A DNA stretch of 64,000 nt from Chelydra serpentina (Eukaryota; Chordata; Testudines; Chelydridae), in contig JBAIAC010000033.1 in NCBI GenBank assembly GCA_037349315.1, forward strand, positions 17,006,001 through 17,070,000, read 5' to 3'. Made by a program: the position numbers and the translations under genes. Below the pieces are notes generated by a model. The model was not told where the DNA came from, did not search any database, and worked only from the letters and a program-made list of their open reading frames with translations. Shown piece after piece: positions 59,094 to 64,000 of the stretch (position 1 is its first letter; every line of letters starts with the position of its first letter).

Positions 59094-62000
59094 CTAGGAG
59101 GTGGGGTCGGATTGTGAGACTGCAGAGTGTAGGACCGCCGAACCAAAAGCGGCGTCCTCCCTAGAATGTTGTACTATGGCATAATGAGAGGCGAAGGTGT
59201 GCACCGATGACCAAGTCGCTGCCCTACAAATCTCTTGAATTGGTATGTGTGCCAAGAAGGTGGAGGACGAGGCCTGAGCTCGGGTGGAGTGGGCAGTAGG
59301 GTGCATGGTGGGGACACCTGCCAAGTCATAACATGTCCGGATGCATGACGTGATCCATGACGAGATGCGTTGGGAAGAGACCGGGAGACCTTTCATCCGG
59401 TCCGCCACGGCGACGAACAGCTGAGTCGTTCTCCGAAAGGGCTTCGTTCGCTCGATGTAGAAGGCGTGGGCCCTACGGACGTCCAAGGAATGGAGTTGCT
59501 GCTCCTTCCGAGAGACATGGGGCTTTGGATAGAAGACTGGTAGAAAAATGTCTTGGTTAATATGGAAGGCCGACACTATCTTGGGCAGGAAGGCCGGGTG
59601 TGGTCGCAGCTGTACCTTGTCCTTATGGAACACCGTGTAAGGGGGTTCCGAAGTAAGCGCTCTGAGCTCAGAGATGCGCCTCACCGAGGTAATGGCTACG
59701 AGGAAGGCCGTTTTCCAGGAGAGGTACAGCAGTGAGCAAGTGGCCATAGGCTCGAATGGGGCCCCCATGAGCCTGGTAATGACGAGGTTGAGGTCCCAGG
59801 TGGGGACCGGGCGGCGCACCAGTGGGTGTAGCCGCTCCAGCCCCCTGAGGAACCTGCTAACCATGGGGTTGGAAAAGATGGAAAGCCCCCCGTCACCAGG
59901 GTGAAAGGCCGAGATCGCCGCGAGGTGGACCTTTAGCGACGAGAGGGCCAGACCCTGCTCCTTTAGGGACAGGAGGTAGTCTAGAATGGTGTGTATCGGC
60001 ACCTGCAAGGGGTTAAGACCCCGAGGGCTGCACCAAAGGGAAAACCGTTTCCACTTAGCTGAGTAGGTGGACCTGGTAGAAGGCTTCCTACTGCTCAGCA
60101 GAAACTGTTGGACCGGGCTGGAACAACGTAGCTCAGACGGGTTCAGCCATGCAGCAGCCACGCTGTGAGATGAAGAGAGTGCAGGTCGGGATGATGGAGC
60201 CTGCCGTGCTGCTGCGTAATCAGGTCCGGCCACAATGGTAGAGTGATTGGGGCGGCCACGGAGAGCTCCAGGAGAGTGGTGTACTAGTGCTTCCTGGGCC
60301 ACGCCGGAGTGATCAGGATTAATCGGGCCTTGTCCCTGTGCAACTTGAGCAGGACTCTGTGGACCAGTGGAACTGGCGGGAAGGCATAGGACAGGTGGTC
60401 CGTCCAAAGATGGAGAAAAGCGTCTGTCAGGGAGCCTGGGGAACGACCCTGGAGTGAGCAGAACACGTGGCATTTCCGGTTCTCGCAAGTCGCGAATAGA
60501 TCTATGTGGGGAAATCCCCACTTCCGGAAGACAGAGTGGATGACGTCCGGCCGAATGGACCACTCGTGAGTCTGGAAGGACCTGCTCAGTCGGTCCGCCA
60601 AGATGTTCTGGACCCCTGGGAGAAAAGAGGCTACCAGGTGAATGGAGTGGGCTATGCAAAAGTCCCAGAGATGAATCGCTTCTCGGCAGAGGGGGAGGGA
60701 GCGTGCCCCTCCCTGTCTGTTGATGTAATGCATGGCCGTCGTGTTGTCTGTACGGATGGTGACACAGCGGCCCTGTAAATGTTGAGCGAAGGCTTGGCAG
60801 GCAAGACGTACCGCTCGCAGTTCTCTGACCTTGATGTGCAGAGTCAGCTCCCGCTCTGACCACAGGCCCTGCGTTTGGAGGTTCTGTAAGTGAGCTCCCC
60901 AGCCGAGGGATGAAGCATCCGTGGTTAAGGCTAGGGATGGCTGAGGTGGATGAAACGGAACACCTGACATCACCTTCTTGGGGTCCAGCCACCAGTTGAG
61001 GGAGGCTAGGACCTGTGCCGGGAGCGTCAGAATTATGTCCAGGCTGTCCCTGCGCGGCCGGTATGCTGAGGCGAGCCATGCCTGGAGGGGCCAGAGGCAC
61101 AGCCTGGCGTGAGCTGTCACAAAGGTGCAGGATGCCATATGACCAAGGAGGCTGAGGCAACAGCGGGCCGTTGACGTTAGGAAGGCCTGAAGGCTGCGTA
61201 TGGTAGTTGTAAGAGTCAGAAAGCGAGCCTCTGGAAGAAATGCCCGGGCGAGAGTGGAGTCCAGTACTGCCCCTATAAAGTCTAACCTCTGTGTTGGCAC
61301 CAAAGTGGACTTTTCTACGTTCAGGAGGAGGCCGAGCCGCCTGAACATGCCCATGGCCGTGCGAATATGAGACTGGACTTGGCTGCTGGAGTTGCCGCGG
61401 ATAAGCCAGTCGTCGAGGTAGGGGAACACCTGAACTCTTTGACGCCGGAGGGCGGCTGCTACCACTGCCATACACTTCGTAAAAACCCTCGGTGCCGTCG
61501 AGAGGCCGAAGGGCAGGACTGTAAACTGGAAGTGTCTCTGGCCCACCACGAAGCGGAGGAAGCGCCTGTGAGGTGGGTAGATTGCAATATGGAAATACGC
61601 GTCCTTTATGTCGAGGGCAGCGTACCAGTCTCCCTGATCCAAAGAGGGGATAATAGTGCCCAGGGAGAGCATACGGAACTTCAACTTTACCATAAATGTG
61701 TTGAGTCCCTGCAAGTCCAGAATAGGACGTAGCCCCCCCTTCGCCTTGGGGATTAGGAAATAACGGGAGTAGAAACCCTTGCCCCTGAGCTCCCTCGGAA
61801 CCTCCTCTACCGCTCCTGCCCTCCTCGACAAAGGCTTTGTACTCCTGCCTGGACTCCGGAGGTATAAGTTCTTTGAATTTCTCCATGGAGACCCAGGTGT
61901 TATAGCTGTAGCGGCTCAGGAGTGCCTGCTGGTTCGCAGCCCGGAGCTGTAGGCCCCCTCCTGAGTAAATCTTTCTCCCAAATAAGTCTAGGCGCTTGGC

Positions 62001-63947
62001 ATCCTTAGACTTTGGGGCGGGGGCCTGTTGGCCATTCCTCTCCCTCTCATTGACCGATTGAACCACCAGTGAGCACGGAGGGGGGTGAGTGTAGAGATAC
62101 TGGAAATCTCTTGGAGGTGCCATATATTTCCTCTCTACACCCCTGGCAGTGGGGGGTATCGAGGCTGGGGACTGCCAGATAGATGTGGCGTTGGCCAGTA
62201 TCATGCGGACGAATGGCAGGGCTACCCTGGTGGGGGCGTCAGTTGTCAAAATGTCCACCACCAGGTCCTCCAGTTCTGGAACCTCCTCTATCTGCAGATC
62301 CATGTTAAGGGCCAATCTGCGAAGCAGGTCTTGATGGTCCCGGAGATCGATAGGAGGCGGGCCGGAAGATGATGCTCCTGCCACTGCCTCGTCAGGGGAG
62401 GAGGAGGATGACAGACCTTGAGCGAGCGGGTCCTCAGGGGGGGCTGCTGAGGGGTCCAGGGTTGGGGCCTCCGAGTCTGGGGCCGCGACCGAGTCCGAGA
62501 CGTCTGGTGGAGGCCGGGATACCGTAGCCTCCGGTGCTCTACGCTCGGATTGAGCCGAGAGGGAGGCTCTAGATGGGACCCCTTGGGCCTGATGGTACGC
62601 CATCGGGGTCCAGAAGGCCCATTGTCCCTGGTCATGGGACGGGTCCTGTCCGGCATCTCGGAGGTGGCCCTGCTCACCCACCGTGCGATCCTCCACGTAC
62701 AGGTCGCTACCAGCTCTAGAAGAGTGGGAGACGGAGCGAGAAGGCCAAGGTGGTGCAGAGTAGCCATGGAGGGTGGTCTGCGTGGCCATGGTATGTCGCG
62801 GTGCCGGAGATCGGTACCGGAAACTCGATCGGTACCGGGATCTGGAACGGTACCGGCGGTGACTGCGGTACCGGGATCCAGACCTGGATCGGGAATGCCT
62901 CGGCGAACGATAATGATGCCGATCGTCCGGAGATCTGCGTGGTGAGCGGCCACGGGACCGGGATCGGTACCGGGAGTCGACATACCGCCGTCTGGAGGGG
63001 GACCTGGAGCGGTACCGCGAGTACGACCGGTGCCGGGATGGTGACCGGCGCCGGCACTGCGAGCGGTACCAAGGAGACGCCGACTGCTGCTGGCTGGTCT
63101 CCGCATGCGGCACCGGGTGGAATATGGCCGGTTTGCCGCGGGAAGCGACGATCCGCAATGGCGGTACCAAGGATGGGGTCGGTGCCGGATCGGTCATCGC
63201 AATCAGGTCCCTCGCTGCCGAGAAGGTGTCCGGGGTGGACGGCAGTGGAAGCTCTACCACGGTACGGGCCGGGGAGCTGGCGGTTACCGAGCTCAACGTG
63301 CCTTGTGGGGCCGGAGTCGTCGGTACCGGAGCCTGAGAAGGCTGTCCTGCACTCAACGGCCTCTGGGGTGCCAGAGTTGGCAGGGCCGGTGCCGGTGTTG
63401 GTGGCGGCGCCGGACTCGACGGCCTCTGCGGGGCCGGAGTAGGTGGCACAGTGATCTGAGCCACTGGCACCGAGCTCAACGGTCCTTGCGGTACCGGAGG
63501 CAACGGTGCTGGTGCCACACCAGGCCTGGCGTGGTCTGGAACAGGCTGCGTGAGCAGCGGCGCCATAGTCGGTGCTGGAGCGGTGCCCGACTTCTTCGCT
63601 CTCGGGGACAGAGAGCGATGCCTCTGCGAAGTCCCAGCCTGAGGCGTACGGTGCCTGGGCTCTTTCCCAGAGCTCGGGCGTTGCGGTGCCGCAGATGACG
63701 AGGCTGCCGGGGTCGGTACCGGGTCCCGGTGCGGGGCCGACATCGGGCTAAGCGAGGCCTCCAGGAGGAGCTGCTTCAAGCGAAAGTCCCGCTCCTTCTT
63801 GGTCCGTGGCTTAAACGCCTTACAAATACGGCACTTGTCCGGAAGGTGGGACTTCCCGAGGCACTTCAAACAGGAGGTGTGGGGATCTCCTGTGGGCATC
63901 GGCTTCTGGCAGGCCGAGCAAGGCTTGAATCCCGGAGAGCCAGGCAT
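59094..63947 (-). CDS. DIRS Gag-to-recombinase frame, 1617 codons
   Basis: It starts at ATG 63947 and stops at 59094. Residues 10-42 hold three CxxC pairs (zinc ribbon). Residues 65-290 are Pro/Ser/Ala-rich. Residues 293-383 are an arginine-serine (RS) tract with repeated RYRSRS words. Residues 535-710 look like the conserved DIRS Gag region, with KRLDLFGRKIYSGGG at about 651-665. Residues about 711-1274 are low-complexity and lie over the RT gene, which is read in another frame. Residues 1275-1617 are a tyrosine recombinase: arginine in VRRISEL (1423-1424), H1553-x-x-R1556 in AHSTRAQ, W1579/H1583 and the tyrosine nucleophile Y1589 in ASHYAIV. All four catalytic positions are present. In an intact relative Gag and recombinase would probably be separate proteins. 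The fusion here is either a family trait or the result of an internal deletion near residue 710. Confidence 0.85.
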   Translation of the reverse strand: MPGSPGFKPCSACQKPMPTGDPHTSCLKCLGKSHLPDKCRICKAFKPRTKKERDFRLKQLLLEASLSPMSAPHRDPVPTPAASSSAAPQRPSSGKEPRHRTPQAGTSQRHRSLSPRAKKSGTAPAPTMAPLLTQPVPDHARPGVAPAPLPPVPQGPLSSVPVAQITVPPTPAPQRPSSPAPPPTPAPALPTLAPQRPLSAGQPSQAPVPTTPAPQGTLSSVTASSPARTVVELPLPSTPDTFSAARDLIAMTDPAPTPSLVPPLRIVASRGKPAIFHPVPHAETSQQQSASPWYRSQCRRRSPSRHRSYSRYRSRSPSRRRYVDSRYRSRSRGRSPRRSPDDRHHYRSPRHSRSRSGSRYRSHRRYRSRSRYRSSFRYRSPAPRHTMATQTTLHGYSAPPWPSRSVSHSSRAGSDLYVEDRTVGEQGHLRDAGQDPSHDQGQWAFWTPMAYHQAQGVPSRASLSAQSERRAPEATVSRPPPDVSDSVAAPDSEAPTLDPSAAPPEDPLAQGLSSSSSPDEAVAGASSSGPPPIDLRDHQDLLRRLALNMDLQIEEVPELEDLVVDILTTDAPTRVALPFVRMILANATSIWQSPASIPPTARGVERKYMAPPRDFQYLYTHPPPCSLVVQSVNERERNGQQAPAPKSKDAKRLDLFGRKIYSGGGLQLRAANQQALLSRYSYNTWVSMEKFKELIPPESRQEYKAFVEEGRSGRGGSEGAQGQGFLLPLFPNPQGEGGATSYSGLAGTQHIYGKVEVPYALPGHYYPLFGSGRLVRCPRHKGRVFPYCNLPTSQALPPLRGGPETLPVYSPALRPLDGTEGFYEVYGSGSSRPPASKSSGVPLPRRLAYPRQLQQPSPVSYSHGHGHVQAARPPPERRKVHFGANTEVRLYRGSTGLHSRPGISSRGSLSDSYNYHTQPSGLPNVNGPLLPQPPWSYGILHLCDSSRQAVPLAPPGMARLSIPAAQGQPGHNSDAPGTGPSLPQLVAGPQEGDVRCSVSSTSAIPSLNHGCFIPRLGSSLTEPPNAGPVVRAGADSAHQGQRTASGTSCLPSLRSTFTGPLCHHPYRQHDGHALHQQTGRGTLPPPLPRSDSSLGLLHSPLHSPGSLFSPRGPEHLGGPTEQVLPDSRVVHSAGRHPLCLPEVGISPHRSIRDLREPEMPRVLLTPGSFPRLPDRRFSPSLDGPPVLCLPASSTGPQSPAQVAQGQGPINPDHSGVAQEALVHHSPGALRGRPNHSTIVAGPDYAAARQAPSSRPALSSSHSVAAAWLNPSELRCSSPVQQFLLSSRKPSTRSTYSAKWKRFSLWCSPRGLNPLQVPIHTILDYLLSLKEQGLALSSLKVHLAAISAFHPGDGGLSIFSNPMVSRFLRGLERLHPLVRRPVPTWDLNLVITRLMGAPFEPMATCSLLYLSWKTAFLVAITSVRRISELRALTSEPPYTVFHKDKVQLRPHPAFLPKIVSAFHINQDIFLPVFYPKPHVSRKEQQLHSLDVRRAHAFYIERTKPFRRTTQLFVAVADRMKGLPVSSQRISSWITSCIRTCYDLAGVPTMHPTAHSTRAQASSSTFLAHIPIQEICRAATWSSVHTFASHYAIVQHSREDAAFGSAVLHSAVSQSDPTS
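60143..61831 (-). pseudogene. DIRS reverse transcriptase/RNase H/methyltransferase-like, premature stop
   Basis: The frame is +1 relative to the Gag frame and opens inside the Gag end (previous stop near 61918); there is no ATG at its head, so a frameshift or internal start would be needed. From 61831 (a TTG) the 515-codon part shows FYSRYFLIPKAKGGLRPILD, ALDIKDAYF (Asp74), LPFGLSTAPRVF (107-118) and the catalytic YLDD at 138-141. RNase H follows: Asp305 (TTDAS), Glu337 (VRELRA), Asp362 (RTDNT) and Asp413 (LADRLS). HIDLFAT (442-448) begins the methyltransferase-like tail typical of DIRS. A TAG at 60286-60284 ends it right after AWPRKH, yet the same frame stays open for 46 more family-like codons to a TGA at 60145-60143, so the TAG is likely a nonsense mutation. 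The RT N-terminus before the fingers appears short. RT tail and recombinase region abut in different frames. Confidence 0.88.
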
Positions 63948-63958
63948 TGGCCCGGTAC
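62813..63958. repeat. Cluster of GGTACC/CGGTACCG palindromes in the Gag gene
   Basis: Twelve GGTACC hexamers occur at 62813, 62831, 62849, 62867, 62966, 63011, 63065, 63163, 63322, 63490, 63715 and 63953. Seven encode an R/W-Y-R step in the RS tract (second codon position onward), four encode V-P in the Pro-rich region (third codon position onward), and one lies upstream of the ATG. Confidence 0.9.
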
Positions 63959-64000
63959 CGGGAGGGAGACAGGGGAGAAGCCCCTTATCTCCCGCTACTA

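Larger units (their letters stand above)
58738..64000 (-). mobile_element. DIRS-like tyrosine-recombinase retrotransposon, 5' end outside window
   Basis: Read on the minus strand the order is Gag, reverse transcriptase/RNase H with a methyltransferase-like tail, then tyrosine recombinase, followed by inverted repeats at 58738-59032. There is no integrase, no long direct terminal repeat and no target duplication, the defining traits of DIRS elements. DIRS retrotransposons insert through a circular intermediate resolved by their recombinase. The left terminal repeat lies beyond base 64000. This copy has an internal stop in the RT frame and probably an internal deletion at the Gag/RT junction, so I consider it non-autonomous. 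Confidence 0.93.

Noticed and set aside
62288..63106. 272-codon minus-strand frame inside the DIRS Gag gene
   Set aside because: It is the +1 shadow of the RS/Pro-rich Gag region, with repetitive Pro/Arg content and no domain of its own.
62750..63698. Plus-strand frames of 197 and 230 codons opposite Gag
   Set aside because: Antisense shadows created by the repeated GGTACC and GC-rich codons; no independent support.
1..64000. CRISPR arrays, operons, prokaryotic promoters or terminators
   Set aside because: Nothing of the kind is present; the short repeats are microsatellites and transposon ends in a vertebrate genome.

Overview
This is nuclear DNA from a vertebrate, most likely a cryptodiran turtle. 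The main evidence is repeat content. A tRNA-derived SINE with a CR1-type 3' end (57542-57719) looks like the turtle Pol III/SINE (Cry I type). CR1/L3 LINE tails, several hAT families with clean 8-bp target duplications and a DIRS-type tyrosine-recombinase retrotransposon also fit. The species cannot be named from the sequence alone.

Layout. Positions 1-1110 are a CpG island with GC boxes, probably the promoter and first exon of a host gene running leftwards out of the window. From about 1.1 kb to 58.7 kb I see no convincing host coding exon: this is intergenic or intronic DNA dense in mobile elements. Main landmarks are a decayed Tigger/pogo element (3.7-4.6 kb); a diverged inverted repeat around nested hAT insertions (5.4-7.7 kb); a CR1/L3 LINE tail (9.4-10.0 kb); two related elements with terminal repeats and tRNA-like segments (12.3 and 16 kb); a very young interleaved inverted duplication around a (TA)n tract (17.0-17.9 kb); and a 3.4-kb hAT element with a broken ZMYM-like transposase (21620-25005). 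Further right are a fold-back element with a 12-bp target duplication (25.9 kb), small hATs at 31.3, 35.2, 36.4, 41.5, 49.6, 53.2 and 57.5 kb, and a multi-hairpin palindromic element (44.3 kb).

Positions 58738-64000 hold most of a DIRS-like retrotransposon on the minus strand, truncated by the window edge. It encodes a zinc-ribbon, RS-rich Gag; reverse transcriptase/RNase H with a methyltransferase-like tail; and a tyrosine recombinase. One 1617-codon frame runs from Gag to the recombinase straight across the RT region, which is read in a different frame. The RT frame has a premature TAG, so this copy is probably not autonomous.

How the parts relate. The hAT copy at 21.6 kb shares its terminal inverted repeats with shorter copies at 6.3, 31.3 and 35.2 kb, so a relative of its transposase is a plausible mobiliser of them. 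Nested insertions (hAT in hAT, SINE in hAT, hAT in an L2/MIR-like tail) give a relative order of events. I found no clearly new biological system. The strongest leads are the DIRS frame architecture, its CGGTACCG motif used in two reading frames, and the 17-kb inverted duplication.
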